Shown: positions 1 through 5,690, counted from the first letter of the stretch. The stretch: 5,994 bases of DNA from an uncultured bacterium (GCA_900314225.1 OMUM01000121.1:1-5994), one strand, 5' to 3'. The notes: generated by a model from the letters alone, not told the origin. A program made the numbers and translations.

Positions 1-13
1 AGGAGAAAAAATT

Positions 14-436
14 ATGGAAACAGAAACTGAAAAATTAGTTAAAAAATTCATTATAGGATTAATTGTTGTTATAATATTTGCTATTCCGACAGTAATATTT
101 TTGATTAATAAATTTATTTATAATGATTCATCTATTATAAAAAAAGTAAATAATAAAGAAACATTTATGATATTAGTAAAAGATTATTCATGTAATAATT
201 GTAAAGAAATAAAAAATATTATTGAAGATAATAATTATGATTGTGTAGAATTAAATTCTTATGAAGAAAATAAATATAAGAATGTATTAAATAAAATAGA
301 TCTGTCTCTAAGTGATATTAAAACACCTTCTGTAATATATGTTGATAAAGGAAAAGTATATTCTTTTTTAGTAGATGTAAAGATAAGTGAATTAAGGACT
401 TATTTAAAAAATATAAATAATTTGGGAAGTGAGTAG
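14..436 (+). CDS. Membrane-anchored thioredoxin-fold protein with CNNC motif
   Basis: A 140-residue protein. One hydrophobic segment at about residues 12-32 follows a short charged N-terminus with KK just before it, so it probably anchors the protein with the C-terminal domain outside the membrane. The rest reads as a small thioredoxin-like domain: a beta strand (FMILV, 51-55), then a CxxC pair (C60-N-N-C63) at the start of a helix, and later T104-P105 followed by a strand and a DKGK turn, matching the cis-proline region of thioredoxins. This suggests a thiol-disulfide or redox role at the cell surface, but partner and substrate are not visible. AGGAG at 1-5 lies 8 bases before the ATG and supports this start. 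Its stop is one base before the preferred start of the next gene, so the two are probably co-transcribed. The fold is an inference from motif order; the active-site pair NN is not the classical GP. Confidence 0.8.
   Translation: METETEKLVKKFIIGLIVVIIFAIPTVIFLINKFIYNDSSIIKKVNNKETFMILVKDYSCNNCKEIKNIIEDNNYDCVELNSYEENKYKNVLNKIDLSLSDIKTPSVIYVDKGKVYSFLVDVKISELRTYLKNINNLGSE
426..433 (+). promoter_or_regulatory. Ribosome-binding site that sets the GTG start of the FabG-like gene
   Basis: GAAGTGAG lies 4 bases before GTG at 438. The next gene has nearly the same arrangement, GAAGTGAT at 1185-1192 three bases before its ATG. The upstream in-frame GTG at 429 falls inside this site and has only GGGA one base before it, so 438 is the better start. 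Confidence 0.6.
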
Positions 437-437
437 T

Positions 438-1181
438 GTGAAAAGAAAAGTTGCTTTAGTAACTGGTAGTAATAGAGGAATAGGGGCTAGTTGTATTAAG
501 AGTTTTGCTAGAGCTCATGTGAATGTTGTTATTAATTATTGTCATCATGAGGATGAAGCTATGGCTTTAGAGGAGTATATTAAGAATAATTATGATGTCG
601 AAGTATTAGCAATTAAATGTGATATTTCTAAGGAAGATGAAGTTGAAAACATGATTAATGAAATTGTTGATACTTTTGGTGGAATAGATATTTTAGTAAA
701 TAATGCTAGTGTTGCTAGAGATAGTTTATTAATGGACAAGAATATTAAAGAGTTTAAGAGGGTATTAGATGTTAATTTAATTGGCACATATTTAGTTAGT
801 AAATATGTAGCACGTGTTATGTTAGAACAAAAATATGGTAAAATAATAAATATTTCATCTACTAATGCAATTGATACTTATTATCCTGAAAGTTGTGATT
901 ATGATGCTTCTAAGGCGGGAATTATTTCCTTAACACATAATTTTGCTAGAAGTTTAGCTCCATATGTTACAGTAAATTGTATTTGTCCTGGATGGGTAAA
1001 AACTCCAATGAATAAGGATTTAAGTATTGAACAAATTGAAGAAGAAAAAAGAAAAATACTTTTAGGTAGATTTGCTGATGTTGAAGATATTAGCAATGTT
1101 ATAATGTTTTTAGCTAGTTCTAAAGCTAACTATATAAATGATGCTATTATAAGAGTAGATGGTGGAAAATATAATAATTAG
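438..1181 (+). CDS. fabG: FabG-like short-chain dehydrogenase/reductase
   Basis: A classical SDR of 247 residues from GTG 438; starting at GTG 429 would add MSS. FabG proteins are usually about 245 residues. Visible in order: TGSNRGIG cofactor loop (residues 9-16), D62 in KCDIS, NNAS (88-91, usually NNAG), catalytic N113 in VNLIG, S141 in NISST, Y155 and K159 in YDASK, PGWVKT after the active site, and a C-terminal RVDGG. All four catalytic residues are present. The end of strand beta-2 reads INYCHH, with no acidic residue, which fits NADPH rather than NADH. FabG reduces 3-oxoacyl-ACP in fatty acid synthesis, but no other fatty-acid gene is in view. It sits between a thioredoxin-like gene and a PLP-lyase gene, so another carbonyl substrate is equally possible. 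The SDR family call is firm; the substrate is not. Confidence 0.85.
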   Translation: MKRKVALVTGSNRGIGASCIKSFARAHVNVVINYCHHEDEAMALEEYIKNNYDVEVLAIKCDISKEDEVENMINEIVDTFGGIDILVNNASVARDSLLMDKNIKEFKRVLDVNLIGTYLVSKYVARVMLEQKYGKIINISSTNAIDTYYPESCDYDASKAGIISLTHNFARSLAPYVTVNCICPGWVKTPMNKDLSIEQIEEEKRKILLGRFADVEDISNVIMFLASSKANYINDAIIRVDGGKYNN

Positions 1182-1195
1182 AAAGAAGTGATAAG

Positions 1196-2446
1196 ATGTA
1201 TAATGATTTAGGAATAAGTGCAGAAACAGTAAAATTAGTAGAAGATGCAGAAAATGATTGTAAAGAGGAATTTGAACAAATAGATGAAGCTTGTAATTAT
1301 AATAGTTTAAAAGTATTAAGAGCTTTTCATAAAAATCAAGTTACTGAGTCTTGTTTTAATTCTACAACTGGATATGGTTATGGTGATTATGGACGGGATG
1401 TGATAGAAAGAGTATTTAGAGATGTTTTAGGTGCTGAAGATGCGTTAGTTAGAACTCAGTTTATTTCTGGTTCACATGCTTTAAATGTCTGCTTTTTTGC
1501 TTTGCTTCGTCCAGGAGATACATTGTTAAGTATTAGTGGGAAGCCATATGATACATTAGATGAAGTCATTGGTATTAAAGAAAATAAGAGTTCTTTGAAA
1601 AGTTTTGGTGTAAAGTATAAGCAAATTGATCTTATTGATAATGATTTTGATTATGATAAAATATCTGAGTTTTTAAAGAATAATAAAGTAAAAGTAGTAG
1701 AAATACAGAGAAGTAAGGGATATTCTACTAGGAAAAGTATTGATCTTGCAAAAGTGGGAAAAGTTATTAAATTAATAAAGAAGATAGATGAAAATATTAT
1801 TGTAATGGTAGATAATTGTTACTGTGAGTTTGTTAGTGAAAGTGAACCAACTGCTGTTGGGGCTGATGTTATGGTTGGTTCTTTAATAAAAAATTTAGGT
1901 GGTGGAATTGCTCCTAATGGAGCATATATTGCTGGACGTTACGATTTAGTACAATTAGCAGGTGAGAGATTAACTCTTCCAGGAGAAGGAAGGGATGTAG
2001 GTCCTACTCTTGGAATAAATAAACAAATATTACAAGGATTATATTTTGCTCCAAGTGTTGTAGCTTCGGCTTTAAAAACAGCTATTTTAACAAGCAGAGT
2101 AATGGAAAGAATGGGTTATGAGGTAGAACCAAAATATAATGAAGAGAGATCTGATATCGTTCAAAATATAGTGTTTAGAGATAGAGATAAATTAATTGAA
2201 TTTACAAAAGGAATTCAAGAAGGTTCTGCAATAGATTCTAATGCTGTTATTGAGCCAGTTAATGAACCAGGTTATACTGATAAAATAGTTATGGCAAGTG
2301 GATCATTTACACAAGGCTCATCAATTGAACTATCTTGTGATGGCCCAATTAGAGAACCATATATTGCTTATATGCAAGGTGGTTTAACTTATCCATATGG
2401 TAAATTAGGTTTAATGAAAGCTGTTGAAAAGATAAAGAATAAATAA
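1196..2446 (+). CDS. Methionine gamma-lyase / aluminium resistance family PLP enzyme
   Basis: A 416-residue, full-length member of the fold-type I PLP enzyme family annotated as methionine gamma-lyase or 'aluminium resistance protein' (related to Bacillus YnbB). Visible features: GYGYGDYGRD near residues 59-68; SGSHAL (91-96), where the phosphate of PLP binds; D206 in VMVDNCYCEF, the aspartate expected to contact the pyridine nitrogen; GSLIKNLGGG (228-237), with K232 as the probable Schiff-base lysine; and a C-terminal SCDGPIREPY / QGGLTYPYGK block typical of the family. Related enzymes cleave sulfur amino acids, but the physiological reaction of this branch is poorly settled. GAAGTGAT three bases before the ATG is its ribosome-binding site. 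It starts 14 bases after the SDR gene and is probably the last gene of that operon. Confidence 0.92.
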   Translation: MYNDLGISAETVKLVEDAENDCKEEFEQIDEACNYNSLKVLRAFHKNQVTESCFNSTTGYGYGDYGRDVIERVFRDVLGAEDALVRTQFISGSHALNVCFFALLRPGDTLLSISGKPYDTLDEVIGIKENKSSLKSFGVKYKQIDLIDNDFDYDKISEFLKNNKVKVVEIQRSKGYSTRKSIDLAKVGKVIKLIKKIDENIIVMVDNCYCEFVSESEPTAVGADVMVGSLIKNLGGGIAPNGAYIAGRYDLVQLAGERLTLPGEGRDVGPTLGINKQILQGLYFAPSVVASALKTAILTSRVMERMGYEVEPKYNEERSDIVQNIVFRDRDKLIEFTKGIQEGSAIDSNAVIEPVNEPGYTDKIVMASGSFTQGSSIELSCDGPIREPYIAYMQGGLTYPYGKLGLMKAVEKIKNK

Positions 2447-2474
2447 ACAAATAAATGAATTTTGTTGATTTTTT
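2446..2474 (+). terminator. Weak candidate terminator after the PLP-lyase gene
   Basis: AACAAA (2446-2451) can pair with TTTGTT (2461-2466) around a 9-base loop, followed after two bases by six T (2469-2474). The stem has one G-C pair only. It overlaps the stop codon, as the clearer terminator at 3277 does. It would be a weak site and may be chance in such A+T-rich DNA. Confidence 0.25.
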
Positions 2475-2493
2475 AGATTACATTTTCTATAAT
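2465..2493 (+). promoter_or_regulatory. Sigma-A type promoter for the zinc-ribbon membrane protein gene
   Basis: TTGATT (2465-2470), a 17-base spacer and a perfect TATAAT (2488-2493) lie in the 81-base gap before the gene. Transcription would begin near 2500, leaving a leader of roughly 28 bases with AGAGG (2516-2520) inside it. This separates the gene from the operon upstream. Confidence 0.6.
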
Positions 2494-2527
2494 TAATTGT
2501 GATAGTTAAGAAAGTAGAGGTAGAGGT

Positions 2528-3283
2528 ATGTACAATGTAGAAGTAATGAGTGGTTTAATTGCTATGATTTTAGGCTTTTTTGCGGTTTTTGGTATAATTA
2601 TTTTTGCAATCAGTGTATTAATAATAATTGCAAAATGGAAAATGTTTACTAAAGCAAAAGAAGATGGATGGAAATCAATAATTCCTTTTTATAGTGAATG
2701 GACGATGTGTAAAATTGCTGGTTTAAGTCCTTATTGGATACTAGAAATGTTTGCTGTTTCATTTATATCTGGATTTATTGATGGAATTGCTGGCGATAAT
2801 TCTATAATAAGTAGTTTATTTTCTCTAGTATCAGCAGCTAATAGTATTTATTTTATAATAATACTTGGAATAAGTATTGCTAAAAGTTATGGAAAAAGTA
2901 GTGATTTTTCTATTTTATTAATACTATTACCAGTAATTGGATATCCAATGCTTGGTTTTGGTAAATCAGAATATGTTGGTCAAAATCCATGTAATGATCC
3001 AGTAATGAAATTTATTCTTGATACCTTATGTGTAAAAGATAATGGAATAGGAAGAAATACGACAGTAACTCCAAATAGTTCAGTACAATCTACTATGACT
3101 GTTCCAAATCAAACTTCTAAAGAAAATCAAGTAGTTAATAATGATACAGTAGTAAATAATAATATTCAAACAAATTCAACTATTCAAACCAATCAATTAC
3201 AAAATAAATTTTGCCCAAATTGTGGTAATCAATTAAATGATGGTGATATTTATTGTCAAAAATGTGGTATTAAAGTAAATTAG
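2528..3283 (+). CDS. Multi-pass membrane protein (DUF5684-like) with C-terminal zinc ribbon
   Basis: 251 residues in three parts. The membrane part (about 1-150) has hydrophobic segments near 8-35, 68-86, 95-117 and 126-145. After the first comes KAKEDGWKSIIPFYSEWTMCKIAG (residues 42-65), the hallmark of the DUF5684 family, whose members are described only as small membrane proteins. Residues 171-226 form a polar linker rich in N, Q, T and S with no predicted fold. The tail is a zinc ribbon: C229-P-N-C232 and C243-Q-K-C246. The linker and ribbon probably lie in the cytoplasm, where zinc is available and disulfides would not form. AGAGG at 2516-2520, 7 bases before the ATG, supports the start; ATG 2546 has a weaker site. 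Its job is unknown. It has its own promoter and terminator, so it is likely a single-gene unit. Confidence 0.85.
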   Translation: MYNVEVMSGLIAMILGFFAVFGIIIFAISVLIIIAKWKMFTKAKEDGWKSIIPFYSEWTMCKIAGLSPYWILEMFAVSFISGFIDGIAGDNSIISSLFSLVSAANSIYFIIILGISIAKSYGKSSDFSILLILLPVIGYPMLGFGKSEYVGQNPCNDPVMKFILDTLCVKDNGIGRNTTVTPNSSVQSTMTVPNQTSKENQVVNNDTVVNNNIQTNSTIQTNQLQNKFCPNCGNQLNDGDIYCQKCGIKVN

Positions 3284-3309
3284 AATTTTGCATATTCTAA
3301 TTTTTTTTT
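3277..3309 (+). terminator. Rho-independent terminator overlapping the stop codon
   Basis: TTAGAAT (3280-3286) pairs perfectly with ATTCTAA (3294-3300) around a 7-base loop, and nine T follow (3301-3309). Three A before the stem (3277-3279) can also pair with the first three T. The stop codon TAG (3281-3283) lies in the 5' arm. The stem is A+T-rich but the T run is long. Confidence 0.75.
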
Positions 3310-3317
3310 CATAATAT
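3289..3317 (+). promoter_or_regulatory. Candidate sigma-E (mother-cell) promoter for spoIIIAH
   Basis: TGCATATT (3289-3296), a 13-base spacer and CATAATAT (3310-3317) resemble the Bacillus sigma-E pattern (about GTCATATT, then CATACATT) in sequence and spacing. Match counts are 6 of 8 and 5 of 8. The -35-like box lies in the loop and 3' arm of the preceding terminator. The start would be near 3324, leaving a very short leader just containing the GGAGGAG site. CATAATA also fits the sigma-G -10 pattern, so the sigma factor is uncertain. Confidence 0.4.
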
Positions 3318-3337
3318 TAAGTGATTGGAGGAGTTTA

Positions 3338-3829
3338 ATGATTAACAAAAATAATTTATGGTTCTTAACACTCTTTAGCTTAATATTAGTTCTTGGTGTA
3401 TATTATGTTACTTTACCAAATGATATATTGAATGGAGTAAAGATAAAAAATAATACTAAGACTGAGGAAAAAGTGTCTACAGAAAATTCGCTATCAGCTT
3501 TAAGAGTTAGTTTGGAGGAGACAAGAAAAGATACAACAAAAAAACTTGAAAAAGAATTAACAAATACTGATATATCTAATACTGAAAAGAATAATATTTA
3601 TGAACAATTAAAATATTTAAATGAGGTTCAGGGTAGAGAAGAAAAAATAGAAAAACAATTAAAAGAAGAATTAAAGATAGATTGTTTTACAAAAATAAAT
3701 AATAGTGATGTAGAAGTTGTTTGTATTTCTAAAGAACAAAATAAACATTTAGCTAATACTATTATGAGAACTATTCAGAATGGGAATACTAATAAACTAA
3801 ATATAACTATTAAATTTCAGTCTAAATAG
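3338..3829 (+). CDS. spoIIIAH: Stage III sporulation protein AH-like (SpoIIIAH)
   Basis: 163 residues. A single membrane segment (about 7-25) near the N-terminus is followed by LPND, a spacer rich in K, E and T, and the family's core: a charged helical stretch SALRVSLEETRKD (52-64), a long coiled-helix region with conserved spacing to IYEQLKYL (87-94) and EEKIEKQLKEELKIDCFTKI (101-120), then a strand VEVVCISKEQ (125-134), a helix and a final strand KLNITIKF (153-160). This helix-strand-helix-strand order is the YscJ/FliF-like ring fold. In Bacillus subtilis SpoIIIAH sits in the mother-cell membrane around the forespore, binds forespore SpoIIQ and helps form the transenvelope channel; the Bacillus protein is longer, about 218 residues. 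GGAGGAG at 3327-3333 supports the ATG. No spoIIIAG or other spoIIIA gene lies next to it, which is unusual. Confidence 0.82.
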   Translation: MINKNNLWFLTLFSLILVLGVYYVTLPNDILNGVKIKNNTKTEEKVSTENSLSALRVSLEETRKDTTKKLEKELTNTDISNTEKNNIYEQLKYLNEVQGREEKIEKQLKEELKIDCFTKINNSDVEVVCISKEQNKHLANTIMRTIQNGNTNKLNITIKFQSK

Positions 3830-3836
3830 ATACCCA

Positions 3837-3873
3837 CACCTAATAATATTATCTTCATAGAATATTTTAGGTG
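3837..3873 (+). promoter_or_regulatory. Hairpin that buries the gerE ribosome-binding site
   Basis: CACCTAA (3837-3843) pairs fully with TTAGGTG (3867-3873), and AATATT (3845-3850) with AATATT (3861-3866), leaving a single bulged T (3844) and a 10-base loop (3851-3860). That makes 13 pairs. The 3' arm holds AGGTG of the gerE Shine-Dalgarno AGGTGAT (3869-3875). In mRNA entering from spoIIIAH this would hide the site. No long T run follows (only ATTTTAT), so it is a poor terminator, though partial termination is possible. Confidence 0.65.
3838..3864 (+). promoter_or_regulatory. Candidate sigma-K promoter for gerE
   Basis: AC (3838-3839), 16 bases, then CATAGAATA (3856-3864) fits the sigma-K pattern (AC, 16-17 bases, CATANNNTA) at every defined position. 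In Bacillus subtilis gerE is transcribed by sigma-K. The start would fall near 3871, leaving almost no leader before the ATG, which is a point against it. CATAGAAT also matches the sigma-E -10 box at 7 of 8, but no sigma-E -35 is at the right distance. Confidence 0.45.
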
Positions 3874-3878
3874 ATTTT

Positions 3879-4082
3879 ATGAATAGAATATTGACTCCTA
3901 GAGAAAAAGAAATATTTGATTTATTAATAAATAATTTATCAACTAAAGATATTGCTAGTAAATTAAATATAAGTGAAAAAACAGTTAGAAATCATATTTC
4001 TAATGTAATGCAAAAACTAGGAGTGAAAGGTAGAGCAACAGCAGTAGTTGAACTCTTAAAACTTAAAGAAATATCAATTTAG
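3879..4082 (+). CDS. gerE: Spore coat transcription regulator GerE (LuxR-type HTH)
   Basis: 67 residues, all one LuxR/GerE-type helix-turn-helix domain with no receiver or ligand domain, as in Bacillus GerE (74 residues). LTPREKEIFDLL (5-16) is the first helix, STKDIASKL (21-29) the second, and ISEKTVRNHISNVMQKLGV (31-49) covers the turn and recognition helix; KGRATAVVELL (50-60) closes the domain and serves as dimer helix. Most of residues 31-60 look the same as Bacillus GerE as I recall it. GerE is the last mother-cell regulator: it dimerises and turns sigma-K coat genes on or off. AGGTGAT (3869-3875) lies 3 bases before the ATG. The gene lies 49 bases after spoIIIAH, behind a hairpin covering its ribosome-binding site, and ends in its own terminator. 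Confidence 0.93.
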   Translation: MNRILTPREKEIFDLLINNLSTKDIASKLNISEKTVRNHISNVMQKLGVKGRATAVVELLKLKEISI

Positions 4083-4105
4083 CGTACTTTTTTAGTACGT
4101 TTTTT
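4083..4105 (+). terminator. Rho-independent terminator after gerE
   Basis: CGTACT (4083-4088) pairs perfectly with AGTACG (4094-4099) around a 5-base T loop, followed by six T (4100-4105). It starts directly after the gerE stop codon and should separate gerE from the gerM-like gene. Confidence 0.85.
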
Positions 4106-4113
4106 CATATATT
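4106..4113 (+). promoter_or_regulatory. Candidate sigma-E -10 box for the gerM-like gene
   Basis: CATATATT matches the sigma-E -10 pattern CATACATT at 7 of 8 positions. The best -35 at the right spacing, GTACTTTT (4084-4091), matches only about 5 of 8 and overlaps the terminator. It sits 23 bases before the ATG, exactly as CATAGAAT does before gerE. Bacillus gerM is sigma-E dependent, which supports the call. Confidence 0.35.
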
Positions 4114-4128
4114 TTATCAGGTGATATA

Positions 4129-5019
4129 ATGCAAAACAAGATATTAAAGAAATTATTTAATACAACTGTAACAATGTTTATAATATTAACTATTTTAACA
4201 ATTAATAAAACTAGTAATACTAATACTTTAAGAACAAATTTAGAAATAGAAAATATAACTAATATTTCTACAGATAATATTTATTTATTAAATGATGATA
4301 ATTTATTAGTTAAAACTAATATATTTTTAGATAAAAATAAAAAGATTGAAAATATAATTAAATATTTAACTATATCTAATAATAAAACTCCTAGTGGATT
4401 AAAAGCATATTTACCAAAGAATATTAAGCTTATAAATTATTTTATTGGGAATAACACTTTGACTGTTAATTTATCAAAAGAATTTATGAATACTAATAAC
4501 TTAGATTTACAAGTAACTGGTTTAGTTTATTCTCTTTTAGAGTTAAATGATATTGATAATATAAAAATACAAGTGGAAGGTAAACAATTAGATAATTATA
4601 ATAAATTATTAAATAGAAATCTTGGAATAAATAATAAATATTTATTTAATAATAGATATGATATAAGTAAAGTTACAGTATATTATATAGACAAAATAGG
4701 TAATAAGGAGTATTATGTTCCTGTTACTAAGTATGTCAATGATACTAGAAATAAAGTTGAAATAATAGTTGATGAATTGAAACTAAGTGATAATAATCTT
4801 ATTAGTTATTTAAATGATAATGTTAAATTACTTAATTATAGAGAAGAAGCTAATGTTTTATTTTTAAATTTTAATAATTATTTACTTGATCAGAATAAAA
4901 AAATTTATAATGAAATATTAAATACAATAGCATATTCTATATTTGATAATTATGATGTAAATGTTGTATGTTTTGAAATTAATTCTAAAAGAGTTGATTT
5001 AATAACTAAAGATAAATAA
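4129..5019 (+). CDS. gerM: GerM-like sporulation protein with two GerMN domains
   Basis: 296 residues. A basic N-terminus (KILKK) and a hydrophobic segment (about 10-25) form a membrane anchor. Two similar domains follow: residues about 47-155 (NIYLLNDDNLLVKTNIFL ... NTLTVNLSKEF ... LVYSLLELNDIDNIKIQVEGK) and about 180-290 (KVTVYYIDKIGNKEYYVPVTKYV ... NVLFLNFNNYLL ... NTIAYSIFDNYDVNVVCFEIN). Each has the GerMN order: strand, strand, loop, strand, helix, strand. GerM in Bacillus is a lipoprotein needed to assemble the SpoIIIAG ring of the SpoIIIA-SpoIIQ complex, and for germination. Here no cysteine follows the hydrophobic segment (the only Cys is residue 281), so it is not a lipoprotein. It is very rich in asparagine (about 52 residues) with no Trp or His. 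AGGTGAT (4119-4125) supports the ATG. gerE just upstream recalls the gerE-gerM neighbourhood in Bacillus subtilis. Confidence 0.8.
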   Translation: MQNKILKKLFNTTVTMFIILTILTINKTSNTNTLRTNLEIENITNISTDNIYLLNDDNLLVKTNIFLDKNKKIENIIKYLTISNNKTPSGLKAYLPKNIKLINYFIGNNTLTVNLSKEFMNTNNLDLQVTGLVYSLLELNDIDNIKIQVEGKQLDNYNKLLNRNLGINNKYLFNNRYDISKVTVYYIDKIGNKEYYVPVTKYVNDTRNKVEIIVDELKLSDNNLISYLNDNVKLLNYREEANVLFLNFNNYLLDQNKKIYNEILNTIAYSIFDNYDVNVVCFEINSKRVDLITKDK

Positions 5020-5052
5020 ATATGTTAAAATTGATATGAGGAGTTTAGTGCT

Positions 5053-5481
5053 ATGAAACTAGTTGAAGTACAGGATTATGATTTACTTTTAAGATTTGAA
5101 TTTTTGAGACAGGAAGCATTTAATATTAAAAATTTAAAGCCTGAAGAGTCTTTTTATTATAATAGAATTAAAAATAAACAAAGTATTGCATATGCTTTAT
5201 TTTATAATGATGATTTAATAGGTGGAATTGTTTTATCTTGTGGAGCAATAAGAAATGCTCTAATTATTGAATGTATTTTTATTAAAAATAGTTATCAAAG
5301 ACAGGGATTAGGCACAAAATTATTAGAGTATATTGTTAAGAACAAGAAAAAAGAATTAGAGAAATATTTTAATAGTACTTTTACTAGATGTTATGCTGAG
5401 CCTTCGAAGGGAAAAGATGATTTTTATAGAAAGTCTGGTTATAAAGAAAGTTCTATTGGTTATATGAGAAAGAAAATATAG
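5053..5481 (+). CDS. GNAT family N-acetyltransferase
   Basis: 142 residues, a single GNAT domain of usual length. The acetyl-CoA-binding motif A is clear: a strand ALIIECIFIKNSY (69-81), then Q82-R-Q-G-L-G87 and the helix TKLLEYIVKN (88-97). Motif B follows near the end: DDFYRKSGYKES (122-133), with the Tyr and the FYxKxGY pattern common in this family. An early strand pair, SIAYALFYNDDLIGGIVLS (44-62), also fits. It should move an acetyl group from acetyl-CoA to an amine; the acceptor cannot be told. GAGGAG (5038-5043) lies 9 bases before the ATG. It starts 33 bases after the gerM-like gene with no terminator between, so the two may share a transcript; a link with sporulation is only inferred from this position. 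Confidence 0.88.
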   Translation: MKLVEVQDYDLLLRFEFLRQEAFNIKNLKPEESFYYNRIKNKQSIAYALFYNDDLIGGIVLSCGAIRNALIIECIFIKNSYQRQGLGTKLLEYIVKNKKKELEKYFNSTFTRCYAEPSKGKDDFYRKSGYKESSIGYMRKKI

Positions 5482-5553
5482 TTTTTTATAGTATTTGATA
5501 TATAAATTTTATTAAATAATTTTTTATTATGCTTTGGTATTTGTAAAAAGTTC

Positions 5554-5582
5554 TTGAAAAAGCTAATATTTTATTGTATAAT
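5554..5582 (+). promoter_or_regulatory. Sigma-A promoter of the tRNA gene
   Basis: TTGAAA (5554-5559), a 17-base spacer and a perfect TATAAT (5577-5582). The transcript would start near 5589, about 16 bases before the tRNA. This is the strongest vegetative promoter in the window, as expected for a tRNA gene. Confidence 0.85.
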
Positions 5583-5604
5583 CTTATTTGTCAGTTGGAA
5601 ATAT

Positions 5605-5681
5605 GTCTTAGTAGCTCAGCTGGATAGAGCAATCGCCTTCTAAGCGATCGGTCAGGCGTTCGAGTCGCCTCTAGGACACCA
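5605..5681 (+). tRNA. tRNA-Arg (anticodon UCU)
   Basis: A full cloverleaf can be drawn by eye. The acceptor stem is GTCTTAG (5605-5611) with CTAGGAC (5671-5677), with one G-U pair. The D stem is GCTC (5614-5617) with GAGC (5627-5630). The anticodon stem is ATCGC (5632-5636) with GCGAT (5644-5648), loop CTTCTAA, anticodon TCT at 5639-5641. The variable loop has 5 bases. The T stem is AGGCG (5654-5658) with CGCCT (5666-5670), loop TTCGAGT. Discriminator A is at 5678 and CCA is encoded (5679-5681). It reads AGA, the main arginine codon in such A+T-rich genomes, and AGG by wobble. It has its own promoter and terminator and so is a single-gene unit. Confidence 0.97.
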
Positions 5682-5690
5682 TTTGATATT

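Noticed and set aside
429..437. Upstream GTG start for the FabG-like gene, overlapping the preceding gene
   Set aside because: Its only Shine-Dalgarno-like bases are one base away, while GTG 438 has a properly spaced site; 429 remains possible and would add three residues.
590..1096. Two 65-residue open frames on the minus strand (590-787 and 899-1096)
   Set aside because: Both lie inside the clear SDR gene, have no recognisable domain, and are shadows of its codons.
5023..5031. Extended -10-like TGTTAAAAT before the acetyltransferase gene
   Set aside because: No matching -35 is present and the start would fall on the Shine-Dalgarno; read-through from the gerM-like gene explains expression better.
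5482..5553. A/T-rich inverted repeats between the acetyltransferase gene and the tRNA promoter
   Set aside because: Possible stems such as AAATT/AATTT are short, lack G-C pairs and are expected by chance in this base composition.
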